64,000 nt of DNA from Rhodobacterales bacterium (GTDB lineage Bacteria; Pseudomonadota; Alphaproteobacteria; Rhodobacterales; Rhodobacteraceae), in assembly GCA_002746935.1 (NCBI GenBank), contig PDRW01000033.1, forward strand, positions 1 to 64,000, in the 5' to 3' direction. The position numbers and the translations under genes are program-made. The first letter of the stretch is position 1, and each line of letters opens with the position of its first letter. Below, piece after piece: positions 18,587 to 28,170 of this stretch. Below the pieces are notes generated by a model, which did not search any database, was not told where the DNA came from, and saw only the letters and a list, made by a program, of their open reading frames with translations.

Positions 18587-21028
18587 GTGGCGCATCCGGC
18601 CCTATCTCCACGACCAATCACCCTTGCGGCGCTCGACCTTGCGCCGCGGGCGATCTGGCTCATTCTGGTCGGCGTCGTGCTGCTCGCCGGGGCTCTGCTT
18701 GCCCCGGGCCCGACGCTTGCAATCATGCTGGTTGTTCCGGGCATGGTGTTTTTCATTCTCGCGGCGCTGGTCCTGGTGCTGGCGTTTGTCCACAGCCGGG
18801 CCGAGGCCAGGTTTTACGACACGATCGCCGAATTCGTGGCCAATGACGCCGCCGTTTCCATCACCGCCGACCGCGACGGGGTGATCGGCTACATCAATGT
18901 CGCCGGGCGCAGACGGTTTGGTGCGGTCGGGGGTGAAACCCTGGTCTCGGTGCTGGGCGACATGTTCGCCTCTCCCGCTTCGGTGCTCTACCGGCTGCAG
19001 AACAAGGCGCTGGCGACCGGCGCGGCGCATGAGGATGTGGTGCTGAAACATGGCCACATGCGGCTCTCGGTGCACCGGGTCGGCACCGGCGGGTTTCTCT
19101 GGCGGCTGGAAGAGATCAAGGGGCTCTGCCCGGCGGACGGAAGCTGCGAACAGCTGTCGCTGCCGATGATGAGCGTTTCCGAATCCGGGACGATTTTGTC
19201 GATGAACGAGGCGCTTCGGCGCAAGATCGGCAGCCACGAGACCAGGCTCGACCGGGTGTTTGCCGATCTGCCGCTGCGCCCGGGCGAGGTGCATTATCTC
19301 GCGGGGCCCAGTGGCGGCGAAGGGGGCGGCGAAGCTGTGCTGGTGGTGGAAACCGGGCTTTCCGGGGGGCGGCGCGAGCTCTGTCTCCTGCCCTCGTCCG
19401 GACAGAACCGCGTTGCCCCCGGCGAATGGGGCGCGGTCGACTGTCTGCCGGTGCCGCTCCTGCGGCTTGACCCTGCGGGCCGGGTGACAATGGCCAATCA
19501 GCGGGCGCGAAAGCTGCTGAAGACCGATGCCGCCGTCGGTCAGCACCTTTGCGACCTTGTGGAAGACCTTGGCCGCCCGGTTTCGGACTGGCTGCGCGAG
19601 GCCTGGCAAGGGCGTAACCTCGGCCGCACCGAAACCCTGCGCACCTCCGGCCCCGATGAGCGCTACGTCCAGATCACCCTTGAGCAATACGAAGACGAGT
19701 CCGGTCTGTCGCTGGTTGCGGTGCTGAACGATGCGACCGAACTCCGGACGATCCAGAGCCAGATGGCCCAGAGCCAGAAAATGCAGCTGATCGGCCAGCT
19801 GGCGGGGGGCGTCGCGCATGATTTCAACAACCTGCTGACCGCGATTTCGGGCCATTGCGACCTTTTGCTGCTCAAGCGCACTGCCGAAGACCCGGACTTT
19901 GCCGATCTCAGCCAGATCGCCCAGAATGCCAACCGCGCGGCGGCGGTCGTCAACCAGTTGCTCGGTTTCTCGCGCAAGCAACGGCTCCACCCCGAAACCC
20001 TCGATCTCGCCGACACGATCGGCGATCTGACCCATCTGCTGGGCCGGCTGGTGGGCGAACGGGTCCGGCTCGATCTGGAGGTGGATCCGAAAACCCGCCA
20101 GATCCGCGCCGACAAGTTCCAGCTCGAACAGGTTCTGACCAATCTCGTGGTCAACGCCCGCGACGCGATGCTGCCCGACGGCGGCCGCATCCGGCTGCAA
20201 CTGGGCAATCTTCGCCTCGACCAGCCGCTTGAGCGCGACCGTGCCACGGTTCCGTCCGGTGATTACGTGATCATCCGGGTGATCGACGAAGGCATCGGCA
20301 TGTCGGCCGGGACGGTTTCGAAGATCTTCGAACCGTTCTTTTCCACCAAGGGCACCAAAGGCACGGGGCTTGGCCTGGCGATGGCCTATGGCATCGTCAA
20401 GCAATCCGGCGGGTTCATATTCGTCGATTCGGTCGAAGGGGCGGGTACGACCTTTTCGCTCTACTTCCCGGTTTTCCGCGAGGTTCCGATGGCCAGGCCG
20501 GGAGCGGAACCGGCGTCCGCGCCCGCGGCGGAACAGGTGCATTTTGCCGCACAAGGGGCCGCGCCCGGCCCGGCGGTGCCCCGTCTGCCTTGTCCCGCCG
20601 TGCCCCGGGCTGACGGTCCGGCCTGCGACGGCGGCGTCGTGCTGCTGGTCGAGGACGAGGCACCGGTGCGGGCCTTCGCCTCGCGCGCCTTGCGGCTCAA
20701 GGGGTTTGACGTGCTCGAAGCCGACAGTGCGGAGGCGGCGCTGAAGATCCTCGAAGATCCTGAACTCGAGGTGGACATTTTCGTCACCGATGTGATCATG
20801 CCGGGCATGGACGGGCCGACATGGGTGGCCGAGGCGCTCAAGGACCGGCCGGGCGTGAAAGTGGTGTTCATGTCGGGCTATGCGGAGGATTCCATTGCTG
20901 AACACCAGGCGCGGATTCCCAACTCGACCTTCCTGCAAAAGCCCTTCTCGCTCACCGATCTGACCGGCACGGTCGCCGGACAGCTTGCCGGAACCGGCGT
21001 GCCGGTTCAGCTTCCGGCTGCGGTCTGA
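18587..21028 (+). CDS. cckA: Hybrid histidine kinase CckA
   Basis: 813 residues. CckA passes phosphate through ChpT to CtrA and CpdR, controlling motility, cell-cycle and gene-transfer functions in Alphaproteobacteria. Two N-terminal membrane helices (about 20-40 and 45-68) are followed by PAS-like regions (about 75-180 and 280-385). The dimerisation domain has the phospho-accepting His411 in GGVAHDFNNLL. The ATPase domain has the N-box at N523, DEGIG at 567 and GTGLGLAMAYGI. The C-terminal receiver has Asp735 in FVTDVIMPGMDG. Translation starts at GTG 18587, with GAGG a few bases upstream. A CtrA box precedes it, and recA follows. All catalytic residues are present. Confidence 0.95.
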   Translation: MAHPALSPRPITLAALDLAPRAIWLILVGVVLLAGALLAPGPTLAIMLVVPGMVFFILAALVLVLAFVHSRAEARFYDTIAEFVANDAAVSITADRDGVIGYINVAGRRRFGAVGGETLVSVLGDMFASPASVLYRLQNKALATGAAHEDVVLKHGHMRLSVHRVGTGGFLWRLEEIKGLCPADGSCEQLSLPMMSVSESGTILSMNEALRRKIGSHETRLDRVFADLPLRPGEVHYLAGPSGGEGGGEAVLVVETGLSGGRRELCLLPSSGQNRVAPGEWGAVDCLPVPLLRLDPAGRVTMANQRARKLLKTDAAVGQHLCDLVEDLGRPVSDWLREAWQGRNLGRTETLRTSGPDERYVQITLEQYEDESGLSLVAVLNDATELRTIQSQMAQSQKMQLIGQLAGGVAHDFNNLLTAISGHCDLLLLKRTAEDPDFADLSQIAQNANRAAAVVNQLLGFSRKQRLHPETLDLADTIGDLTHLLGRLVGERVRLDLEVDPKTRQIRADKFQLEQVLTNLVVNARDAMLPDGGRIRLQLGNLRLDQPLERDRATVPSGDYVIIRVIDEGIGMSAGTVSKIFEPFFSTKGTKGTGLGLAMAYGIVKQSGGFIFVDSVEGAGTTFSLYFPVFREVPMARPGAEPASAPAAEQVHFAAQGAAPGPAVPRLPCPAVPRADGPACDGGVVLLVEDEAPVRAFASRALRLKGFDVLEADSAEAALKILEDPELEVDIFVTDVIMPGMDGPTWVAEALKDRPGVKVVFMSGYAEDSIAEHQARIPNSTFLQKPFSLTDLTGTVAGQLAGTGVPVQLPAAV

Positions 21029-21060
21029 CCAGCGATGAACCCCGGAAAGGACGTGGCGCT

Positions 21061-21076
21061 TTAACCGGGCGTTAAC
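21061..21076 (+). promoter_or_regulatory. CtrA binding site between cckA and recA
   Basis: TTAA, seven bases (CCGGGCG), TTAAC. It is a full CtrA box and differs by one base from the site before cckA. It lies about 150 bp upstream of the recA start and 33 bp after the cckA stop, so it may link recA to the CckA-CtrA system. Confidence 0.65.
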
Positions 21077-21098
21077 CATGTTCACAGAGGATGGTTCC

Positions 21099-21121
21099 GA
21101 ACAATTCGACTTGAATTGTTC
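21099..21121. promoter_or_regulatory. Perfect 9-bp inverted repeat in the recA promoter
   Basis: GAACAATTC (21099-21107) and GAATTGTTC (21113-21121) flank five bases. Its right arm ends in the GTTC that starts the first SOS-like box. It could be a cckA terminator hairpin or an operator. Confidence 0.5.
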
Positions 21122-21132
21122 TCATTTTGTAC
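21118..21132 (+). promoter_or_regulatory. SOS-box-like site upstream of recA (one mismatch)
   Basis: GTTC-TCATTTT-GTAC differs by one base from the alphaproteobacterial LexA box GTTC-N7-GTTC. It lies 92-106 bp before the recA start codon. The uvrA box is followed by the same TCATTTTG bases. Confidence 0.5.
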
Positions 21133-21147
21133 GCAAAACGGAAACGT

Positions 21148-21162
21148 GAACAAGAGGCGAAC
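21148..21162 (-). promoter_or_regulatory. LexA (SOS) box upstream of recA
   Basis: GAAC-AAGAGGC-GAAC on the plus strand is an exact GTTC-N7-GTTC match on the minus strand, 62-76 bp before the recA start. It indicates SOS repression by LexA. Confidence 0.75.
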
Positions 21163-21223
21163 ACGACGGGGCTGCGCCGGGCAATGGACGCTGAGCCGCG
21201 GGTGTGGAATAAGGAAGCGAACA

Positions 21224-22306
21224 ATGGCAACGGCAGAGCTTTTCGACATGGACAAGAAGCGCAGCAGCGACAAGCAGAAGGCCCTCGATTCGGCCCTCGC
21301 ACAGATCGAACGGCAGTTCGGCAAGGGCTCGATCATGCGGCTCGGCGCCGACAACCCGGTGGCCGAGATCGAGGCGACCTCGACCGGCTCGCTCGGCCTC
21401 GACATCGCGCTCGGCATCGGCGGCCTGCCCAAGGGGCGGATCATCGAGATCTACGGGCCGGAAAGCTCGGGCAAGACCACGCTCACGCTGCATTGCGTGG
21501 CCGAAGAGCAGAAGAAAGGCGGCGTCTGCGCCTTTGTCGACGCCGAACACGCGCTCGACCCGATGTATGCGAAGAAGCTCGGCATCGACCTCGACGAATT
21601 GCTGATCTCGCAGCCCGATACCGGTGAACAGGCGCTGGAAATCGTCGACACCCTGGTGCGCTCGGGCGCGGTCAGCATGGTGGTGGTCGATTCGGTCGCC
21701 GCGCTCACCCCGAAATCCGAACTCGAAGGCGACATGGGCGACAGCTCCGTCGGCGTCCAGGCCCGCCTCATGAGCCAGGCGATGCGCAAACTCACCGCCT
21801 CGATCTCGCGGTCGAACTGCATGGTGATCTTCATCAACCAGATCCGCATGAAGATCGGGGTGATGTTCGGCAGCCCGGAAACCACCTCCGGCGGTAACGC
21901 GCTGAAATTCTACTCCTCCGTCCGCCTCGACATCCGCCGCATTGGCGCGATCAAGGACCGCGACGAGGTGGTCGGCAACGCGACCCGGGTGAAGGTGGTG
22001 AAAAACAAGGTGGCGCCGCCGTTCAAACAGGTCGAATTCGACATCATGTATGGCGAAGGCATCTCGAAAATGGGCGAGTTGCTTGACCTCGGGGTCAAGG
22101 CGGGCGTGGTCGAGAAGTCGGGCGCCTGGTTCTCCTATGGCGATGAACGCATCGGCCAGGGCCGCGAGAATGCCAAGAATTTCCTGCGCGAAAACCCCCG
22201 CATGGCGCTCGAGATCGAAGACAAGATCCGTGCCGCCCACGGGCTCGATTTCGACATGGACCGGAACGACCCGGACAAGGACGACGACGCTCTGGTGGAG
22301 GGCTGA
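21224..22306 (+). CDS. recA: Recombinase RecA
   Basis: 360 residues, normal length and apparently complete. RecA polymerises on single-stranded DNA for homologous pairing and triggers LexA self-cleavage. Walker A GPESSGKT is near residue 80, loop L2 is [15 protein letters not shown] near 215, and the DNA-binding and oligomerisation segments are all present ([18 protein letters not shown], acidic tail [12 protein letters not shown]). The ATG at 21224 with AAGGAAGC upstream fits family N-termini ([14 protein letters not shown]). The upstream region has a CtrA box and one or two SOS boxes. Confidence 0.97.
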   Translation: MATAELFDMDKKRSSDKQKALDSALAQIERQFGKGSIMRLGADNPVAEIEATSTGSLGLDIALGIGGLPKGRIIEIYGPESSGKTTLTLHCVAEEQKKGGVCAFVDAEHALDPMYAKKLGIDLDELLISQPDTGEQALEIVDTLVRSGAVSMVVVDSVAALTPKSELEGDMGDSSVGVQARLMSQAMRKLTASISRSNCMVIFINQIRMKIGVMFGSPETTSGGNALKFYSSVRLDIRRIGAIKDRDEVVGNATRVKVVKNKVAPPFKQVEFDIMYGEGISKMGELLDLGVKAGVVEKSGAWFSYGDERIGQGRENAKNFLRENPRMALEIEDKIRAAHGLDFDMDRNDPDKDDDALVEG

Positions 22307-22516
22307 GCCCGCGCGGGGGCAAGACATGCGGGCGGCCGGGAAGCGCTCCCGCTTCCGGGGGATGCTTCTCGCCCGCGCGAACGGGTGACCGGGGCGATGG
22401 GCATGACCGCCGGACCGCCGGGGGATGCGCCTGACCGCGCGGCGCTGTCGGTGGAATCCGGGCTGCGTGAGGCCGCTGCCCGGGGCGGGGCGAAACGGCT
22501 TCGCTGTGCCATGGAT

Positions 22517-22541
22517 GCCCCGGCCGGTGAGCGGCCGGGGC
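22517..22541. terminator. Hairpin between convergent recA and lsrF
   Basis: GCCCCGGCC (22517-22525) pairs with GGCCGGGGC (22533-22541) with a 7-base loop. It sits just downstream of lsrF on the minus strand and in the recA 3' region, so it probably ends the lsr operon transcript. No T-run follows. Confidence 0.5.
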
Positions 22542-22555
22542 AGGGTCCGCGCGCG

Positions 22556-23437
22556 CTACGCCTTGCCCTTGAGGTCGTTATACATCTCGAAGGCCTTTTG
22601 CGGCGTTTCGAGTTCATGCACCACTTTCGACACCGCCTGAATCATCGCCACCGGATCTTCGGCCTGGAAGATGTTGCGGCCCATATCGACGCCGGAGGCG
22701 CCCTGGTCGATGGCCCGGTAGGCCATGTCGAGCGCGTCGAGCTCCGGCAGTTTCTTGCCGCCGGCGATGACGATCGGCACCGGGCAACCGGCTGTGACCC
22801 GTTCGAACCCCTCCTCGACGAAATAGGTCTTGACGTAGTGCGCGCCGATCTCGGCCGCGATCCGGCTGGCGAGGCCGAAATAGCGGGCGTCGCGCGCCAT
22901 GTCCTTGCCGACGCCGGTGACCGCAAGCGTCGGCAGGCCGTAGCGCATGCCGCCGTCGATCAGCCGGATCACGTTCTTGATCGACTGGTGCTGGAAGTCG
23001 GACCCGATATAGACCTGCGCGGCCATTGCCACCGCGTTCATCCGCAGCCCGTCCTCGATGCTGACCGCGACCGTCTCTTCGGAGAGGTCGCCAAGGATCG
23101 AGTTGCCGCCGGAGGCGCGCAGCACCAGCGGTTTCTGCGTGGTCGGCGGGATCGAGGAGCGCATCGCCCCGCGGGTGCCCATCAGCACGTCGGCATATTC
23201 GGCGAGCGGCGCGATATGGAGGTCGATGCGTTCGAGCCCGGTGGTGGGCCCCTGGAAATAGCCGTGGTCGAAGGCGAGCATCACCGTGCGCCCGGTCTTC
23301 GGGTTGAAGATGCGGCTCAGCCGGTTTTTCATGCCCCAGTCGAGATGGGCGCTGCCCTTGAGGAAGAAGCCCGATGTGTCAGCGGGCTGGTTCAGTCCGA
23401 AGTCTTTCCCGTCCTTGATGTCGTCCAGATCGGCCAT
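22556..23437 (-). CDS. lsrF: 3-hydroxy-5-phosphonooxypentane-2,4-dione thiolase LsrF
   Basis: 293 residues of the class I aldolase (DhnA/LsrF) family. LsrF acts last in AI-2 breakdown, transferring an acetyl group from the isomerised phospho-AI-2 to CoA. The characteristic start ([14 protein letters not shown]), [15 protein letters not shown] near residue 65, a candidate Schiff-base lysine in [15 protein letters not shown] near 195 and the phosphate site VIAGGKK near 220 are present. The ATG at 23437 has AAAGGA upstream. It is the last gene of the lsrGEACDBF operon, about 140 bp after lsrB. Confidence 0.93.
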   Translation of the reverse strand: MADLDDIKDGKDFGLNQPADTSGFFLKGSAHLDWGMKNRLSRIFNPKTGRTVMLAFDHGYFQGPTTGLERIDLHIAPLAEYADVLMGTRGAMRSSIPPTTQKPLVLRASGGNSILGDLSEETVAVSIEDGLRMNAVAMAAQVYIGSDFQHQSIKNVIRLIDGGMRYGLPTLAVTGVGKDMARDARYFGLASRIAAEIGAHYVKTYFVEEGFERVTAGCPVPIVIAGGKKLPELDALDMAYRAIDQGASGVDMGRNIFQAEDPVAMIQAVSKVVHELETPQKAFEMYNDLKGKA

Positions 23438-23575
23438 GTGCTGTCCTTTGCAGTACTGTCGTTTGAGGCTGCCGTTTGAGGCGGTTGCGGCCGGTGCTGA
23501 CGCGCAGCACCGGCCCTTGGTTGTCATGAACCCGCCGCGCGGGAGCGGGCGCGGCGGGCCGGTGCGCAACTCCGG

Positions 23576-24607
23576 TCAGAAATCGAAGTTGTCGATGTTT
23601 TCCGCGGTGAACACGGTGCGTTCGGGGAGCAGGATGATGCCGTTGTTGTCGGCCTCGTAATCATAGCCCTGAACCGCGTTTTCCGAGACCGTGACGCTGC
23701 CCACGCCCGGCACCTCGATCACGTCGCCCTTGTTCCAGACCGCGCCCTTGACCAGCTCGTTGGCGATGAACACCGACAGCTTGCCCTGCATCACCACGTC
23801 CCACAGGCCGAACTGGTTGACGGTGCCGGACTTCACATATTGGCGCATGGTGTTCGGCGTCGAGAAGCCGGTGACGATGATCTTGCCGGCAAGCCCGAGG
23901 TTTTCAGCCGCCTGCGCCGAGCCCGGCAGGGCGTTGGCGTCGGGGCAGATGATGGCGTCAAGATCGGGGTAGGTCTGGAACAGCGCGGTCGGCACCTGCA
24001 CCGCCTTCTGGGCGTCCTGGTTGGAGAACTCGGTGGCGACGATTTCCCAGCTCGGATATTCCTCGGCGATCACCGCCTTGGCGACTTCGGCCCACTGGTT
24101 CTGGTCGGTCACGGTGGGCGAGGAATAGTGGAACGCCACTTTCTGCGGCGCGGCCGGGTCTTCCATCTGGTCGGCGGCCATGGTCACCAGCAGACGGCCG
24201 AGCTGTTCCGGGGTGCCCTGGTTGATGTAGTAGCTGCGGCATTCGGGGTTCACGTCCGAATCCCAGGTCAGCACCTTCACGCCCTTTTCCTCGGCGCGCT
24301 TCAGCGCTTGGCACAGGCCTTCCGGCGAGAGCGAGGAGATCGCGATCGCGTCATAGCCCTGGTTGACGAAGTTGTTGATGAACTCGACCTGACCCGAGAC
24401 CGACGCCTCGGAGGGGCCGTCATATTTCACGTCGATGCCGAGCTGTTCGCCCATGGCCATGGCGCCGGCGCCGCCGGATTCGAAGAAGCCGACCCCGGTG
24501 AGTTTCGGGATAAAGGCAATCTTGGCGCCGTCCGCCATCGCCATGCCGGCGGCGAGGCCGATCGACAGCGCGCTGGCGATCCCGAGGGCTTTGGTTGCAA
24601 GTTTCAT
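23576..24607 (-). CDS. lsrB: AI-2 periplasmic binding protein LsrB
   Basis: 343 residues with a signal peptide ([20 protein letters not shown], cleaved near AMA). It binds AI-2 in the periplasm and delivers it to the LsrACD transporter. Ligand-site positions of known LsrB proteins can be matched: Lys in [11 protein letters not shown], Asp in TWDSDVNPE, the Asp-Gln pair in VTDQNQW, and the Pro-x-Ala type turn in [13 protein letters not shown]. Complete length. The start at 24607 has GGAGGAACC upstream. It follows lsrD by about 70 bp. The strong match at the binding site supports true AI-2 rather than ribose binding. Confidence 0.93.
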   Translation of the reverse strand: MKLATKALGIASALSIGLAAGMAMADGAKIAFIPKLTGVGFFESGGAGAMAMGEQLGIDVKYDGPSEASVSGQVEFINNFVNQGYDAIAISSLSPEGLCQALKRAEEKGVKVLTWDSDVNPECRSYYINQGTPEQLGRLLVTMAADQMEDPAAPQKVAFHYSSPTVTDQNQWAEVAKAVIAEEYPSWEIVATEFSNQDAQKAVQVPTALFQTYPDLDAIICPDANALPGSAQAAENLGLAGKIIVTGFSTPNTMRQYVKSGTVNQFGLWDVVMQGKLSVFIANELVKGAVWNKGDVIEVPGVGSVTVSENAVQGYDYEADNNGIILLPERTVFTAENIDNFDF

Positions 24608-24677
24608 TCTGGTTCCTCCTGTTGCGATCCGGAAAACAAGGCCGAAGTCCGGTCTTCGGAGGCGGGGGAGCGCTGGC

Positions 24678-25733
24678 TCACCCGCCGTCATGAACAGCCA
24701 TACGTTCGGTTTCATAGGCCGCGCGGTTGGCGCGCCTTGTGTTGAGCACCCCCATGCCGATCTTCAGCGCCACAGAGCCGATCAGCAGGATGCCGACGAT
24801 CACCGGCACCACGTCGGAGGTGATGCCGAGCGCCAGCAGGCCTTGACGCAGGAAGCCCAGCACCAGACCGGCGAGGAAGGTGCCGAGCACCGAGCCCTGA
24901 CCGCCGTAGATCGACGAGCCGCCGAGCACCACCGCGGTGATGATGTTGAGCAACGCCTCGGCGCCGAGATCGGAGCGCGCGGATGTGAAATAGGCGGTGA
25001 GCACCAGCCCGGCGACCGCGGCGGTGAAGCCGTTGAGCGCATAGACCGTGACCAGCGTGCGCCGCACCGGCACGCCGGTGAAGCGGGCCACGTCTTCGCT
25101 GACGCCGATCAGCGTCAGGAAGCGGCCAAACCGGGTGCGGGTCATCAGGTAGCTCGCGACGATGGCGATCACCACGGTGATGATGAAGGGCATCGGCACC
25201 CAGCCGATCCCGCCCGAGCCGATCCAGGTGAAGCTCTTCGGCAAGCCCCCGATGCCCTCGTATTGATAGGCCTCGAAGCCGCCGGAGCCACCGGAGGTAA
25301 AGCCCAGCGTGTCGAGCAGCGTCGGCAGGCCGGTGGCGATGCCGGAATAGAGAAACAGCATCGCGAGGGTGACGACCAACGGGTTGATGTCGGTGTGCGC
25401 GATCACGCTGCCGTTGAAGGCCCCGGCGCCGAGGCCCACCGCGAGCGCCACCGCTACCGCAAGGCCGATCGGCACCCCGGCCACATACATGAGCCCGAGC
25501 ACGATCGAGGCCAGCCCCATGATCGACACGCCGGAAATGTCCATGCCGCCGGTCATGATCACCAGCGTCAGCCCGACCGCGGCGATGATCACATGGACGA
25601 AATCCGAGGTCGAGAACAGCAGGTTCTCGATGTTGAGGAAGGCCGGGTTGATCAGTCCGAGCACCACCAGTTCCACCACCAGCACGATGGCCAGCATGAA
25701 TTCCCAGGTCTTGACGAAATTGGTGAGTTTCAT
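24678..25733 (-). CDS. lsrD: AI-2 ABC transporter permease LsrD
   Basis: 351 residues with about ten membrane helices of the ribose/AI-2 permease family (BPD_transp_2). It pairs with LsrC to form the channel for AI-2. Typical marks are [20 protein letters not shown] near residue 60 and the EAA-like loop [19 protein letters not shown] near 270. The start codon overlaps the lsrC stop by four bases (ATGA), so translation is coupled. A glycine-rich external loop (TSGGSGG, near 145-152) is visible. Confidence 0.9.
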   Translation of the reverse strand: MKLTNFVKTWEFMLAIVLVVELVVLGLINPAFLNIENLLFSTSDFVHVIIAAVGLTLVIMTGGMDISGVSIMGLASIVLGLMYVAGVPIGLAVAVALAVGLGAGAFNGSVIAHTDINPLVVTLAMLFLYSGIATGLPTLLDTLGFTSGGSGGFEAYQYEGIGGLPKSFTWIGSGGIGWVPMPFIITVVIAIVASYLMTRTRFGRFLTLIGVSEDVARFTGVPVRRTLVTVYALNGFTAAVAGLVLTAYFTSARSDLGAEALLNIITAVVLGGSSIYGGQGSVLGTFLAGLVLGFLRQGLLALGITSDVVPVIVGILLIGSVALKIGMGVLNTRRANRAAYETERMAVHDGG

Positions 25734-26692
25734 GACGCCGCCTCCGGGGTGCGGGTTTCATCCTGTTCAAGCTCGGACCGGCGCATCTCGGCGGCGCGGG
25801 CGGCCAGCCTGCGGTTGCGCACGGTGCGCCGGATCAGGAAGTCGAACACCACCACGGCGAGCAGCACGAAACCGGCCACCGCGTTGTTCCATGACATCAC
25901 CGCCGACCAGATCGACCCGGTGCCGCCCATCAGGCTGACCCCGCCCAGCACCACCGCGGCGATGGCCTTGAGCTCGTCGCCATTGCCGGTCGACATCGGC
26001 ACGAAGCCGATCTGCCCGACGAAGACGATCGCCGCCGCGCCCGCAAAGGCGCCGGCCAGCGAAAACGCCCAGAACCGGGTCATGCGCACGTCGATCCCCA
26101 GTAGAAAGGCGCCATCGGCATTGTCGCCGACCGCGTAGAAATAGCGCACCCGCTTCAGCCGCGACAGCAGGAAGGCGACCACAAGCACCACCACCACCAT
26201 CAGCCAGACCATCAGCGGCACGCCGAGATAGCGGGTGACGGCGAAGGACTTGATGTTCTGCGGGATCGATTCGATCCAGCCACCGCCGGTGAGCACCCGC
26301 ATCAGCCCGCGATAGGCCCCGAGGGTGCCGAGCGTCATGATGATCGGCGGGATGCCGACAAAGGCCACCCCGAAGCCGTTGATCATGCCCGCCACCAGCC
26401 CGGTGGCCAGCGCCGCCAGCATCGACAGCGGCAGCGGAATGCCGGCGTTGAGGGCAAAGCCGAAAATCACCGCTGCCAGCCCGGCGGTCGCACCGACCGA
26501 GACGTCAATGCCCCGGGTCAGCACCACGAACATCTGCCCGATCGCCAGCAGCATCAGGAACAGAGACGCGTTGGCGATTTCGATCAGCGCGATCGGGTCG
26601 CGCACCGTCTCGTTGACTGTCGCCACATAGAGGAGCATTGCCACCAGCAGCACCAGCACGAGAAATTCGCGGGATTTCAGGATCCGCATCAT
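25730..26692 (-). CDS. lsrC: AI-2 ABC transporter permease LsrC
   Basis: 320 residues with about nine or ten membrane helices. It is the first of the two permease subunits. Family marks include VVLTRGIDVSVGATAGLAAV near residue 57, PPIIMTLGTLGAYRG near 114 and AVVLGGVSLMGGTGS near 250. The gene overlaps lsrA and lsrD by four bases each, so the ABC genes form one translationally coupled block. A charged C-terminal tail of about 30 residues (RRTVRNRRLAARAAEMRR onward) is cytoplasmic. Confidence 0.9.
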   Translation of the reverse strand: MMRILKSREFLVLVLLVAMLLYVATVNETVRDPIALIEIANASLFLMLLAIGQMFVVLTRGIDVSVGATAGLAAVIFGFALNAGIPLPLSMLAALATGLVAGMINGFGVAFVGIPPIIMTLGTLGAYRGLMRVLTGGGWIESIPQNIKSFAVTRYLGVPLMVWLMVVVVLVVAFLLSRLKRVRYFYAVGDNADGAFLLGIDVRMTRFWAFSLAGAFAGAAAIVFVGQIGFVPMSTGNGDELKAIAAVVLGGVSLMGGTGSIWSAVMSWNNAVAGFVLLAVVVFDFLIRRTVRNRRLAARAAEMRRSELEQDETRTPEAAS

Positions 26693-28170
26693 GCCGTCAC
26701 CTCGTGATCTGCGCCGTTTCCGGCCCCGTTCCGCACCCCGTCCTGCACCCGGCTCCGCGCGCCCTCATGGCTGTCGAAGATCGCCGCCGAAATCTGTTCG
26801 ACCGATCTGACATGCGCCGGCAGCTCCACCAGCGTGCCGCGTTTCATCACCATGATCCGGTCGCTCACCTCGGCGATCTCGCCGACCTCCGACGAGATCA
26901 CCACCACGCCCACGCCATCGGCGGTCAGGCTGCGGATGATCCGGTAGACGTCCTGACGCGCATGGGCGTCGATGCCGCGGGTGGGCTCGTCGAGGATCAC
27001 CACCCTTGGCGCGGGGGCGAGGGTCTTGGCGAGCACGATCTTCTGCTGGTTGCCGCCCGAAAGCGTGCGGGCATATTGCATCGCCGAGGCGAGCTTGATC
27101 CGGAGTCGCTCGACGAAACCGCCCGCAAGCTCGCGCTCCTGCGCCTCGCTCATGAAGCGCGACCGGCCGAGCGCCATCAGGCTGGCCGAAATCGTATGCG
27201 CCGAGGGCAGATCGAGGAAGATCCCGTGGGCATGCCGGTCTTCGGGCACATAGGAGAGCCCCATGCTCTGACAGATCTGCGGCGAACGCTTCGGCGCCGG
27301 GCTGCCGTCGATCACCACCTCACCGGTGGCCCCGGTGTCGATGCCGAACACCGCCTGGGCAAGCTCGGTGCGTCCGGCACCGACCACCCCGGAGATGCCC
27401 ACCACCTCGCCCGGGTAGACCTCGAAACTGACATCGCGGAACACCAGCGACGACAGGCCGCGCACCTCCAGCACCGGTTTCGCCCCGGCATCGCGCGGGC
27501 GCGCGGCGCGTTCCTCGGGCGCCGGCGCGGTGAAATCGGCCGGCAGCATCGCCTCTACCAGCGCTTCGGTGGTGAGCGTATCGGTGCCGGCTTCGAGCAC
27601 GAAATGGCCGTCGCGCAACACGCTCACCCGGTCCGACAATTCGATCACCTCGTCGAGCCGGTGCGAAATGAACAATATGCCGATGCCGCGCGCGGTCAGC
27701 GCCCGCATCTGCCGGGCAAGGCTCGCCACCTCGCGGCGGGTGAGCGAGGAGGTCGGCTCGTCGAGGATCAGCACCTTCGCGTTGCGCAACAGCCCGCGCA
27801 CGATCTCGACCAGCTGCTGGTTGGCAATCGAGAGCTCGCCGCCGGGGGTGGCGAAATCCGTCGCCAGCCCGATCTCCTCCGCGATCTCCCGGGCGCGGCG
27901 GGCGTTGTCGGCCGGGTCGCCCGCCAGACCGAGCAGCAGGTTTTCACGCACCGACAGGTTGGGGAAGATCTGCGGCTCCTGCGGCACCATGTAGATGCCT
28001 TTCGCATGGGCCTCGGAGGGGCGGCTGTAGCTCTGCGCCTCGCCCGATACCTCGATGTGGATGTCGAAGTCGATCCCGCGCAGCACGGTGACGCTTTCGA
28101 ACACTTTCCAGATCCCGCGCAGGGCGACGAGAGGGGTGTCAGAGGGGGTGCGGGGGGTATCGTCAGCCAT
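26689..28170 (-). CDS. lsrA: AI-2 ABC transporter ATPase LsrA, first Walker A missing
   Basis: 493 residues with two ATP-binding cassettes. The second is present (GVVGAGRTEL, signature LSGGNQQKI, Walker B VVILDEPTRGID). In the first, FESVTVLRGIDFDI is followed directly by HIEVSGEAQSYSRPSEAH at residue 38; homologues have about 33 residues here containing GGNGAGKST, the Walker A loop. The rest of that cassette is present (VPQEPQIFPNLSVRENLL, VLILDEPTSSL). The loss at about 28052-28066 is in frame, but the more canonical ATP site could not bind nucleotide, so the transporter would probably be inactive. The ATG at 28170 has GGAGACAG upstream and overlaps the lsrE end by 8 bp. Confidence 0.88.
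   Translation of the reverse strand: MADDTPRTPSDTPLVALRGIWKVFESVTVLRGIDFDIHIEVSGEAQSYSRPSEAHAKGIYMVPQEPQIFPNLSVRENLLLGLAGDPADNARRAREIAEEIGLATDFATPGGELSIANQQLVEIVRGLLRNAKVLILDEPTSSLTRREVASLARQMRALTARGIGILFISHRLDEVIELSDRVSVLRDGHFVLEAGTDTLTTEALVEAMLPADFTAPAPEERAARPRDAGAKPVLEVRGLSSLVFRDVSFEVYPGEVVGISGVVGAGRTELAQAVFGIDTGATGEVVIDGSPAPKRSPQICQSMGLSYVPEDRHAHGIFLDLPSAHTISASLMALGRSRFMSEAQERELAGGFVERLRIKLASAMQYARTLSGGNQQKIVLAKTLAPAPRVVILDEPTRGIDAHARQDVYRIIRSLTADGVGVVVISSEVGEIAEVSDRIMVMKRGTLVELPAHVRSVEQISAAIFDSHEGARSRVQDGVRNGAGNGADHEVTA

Noticed and set aside
18602-21085. An 827-codon minus-strand open frame over cckA
   Set aside because: It is the codon-position shadow of cckA, with no RBS or domain.
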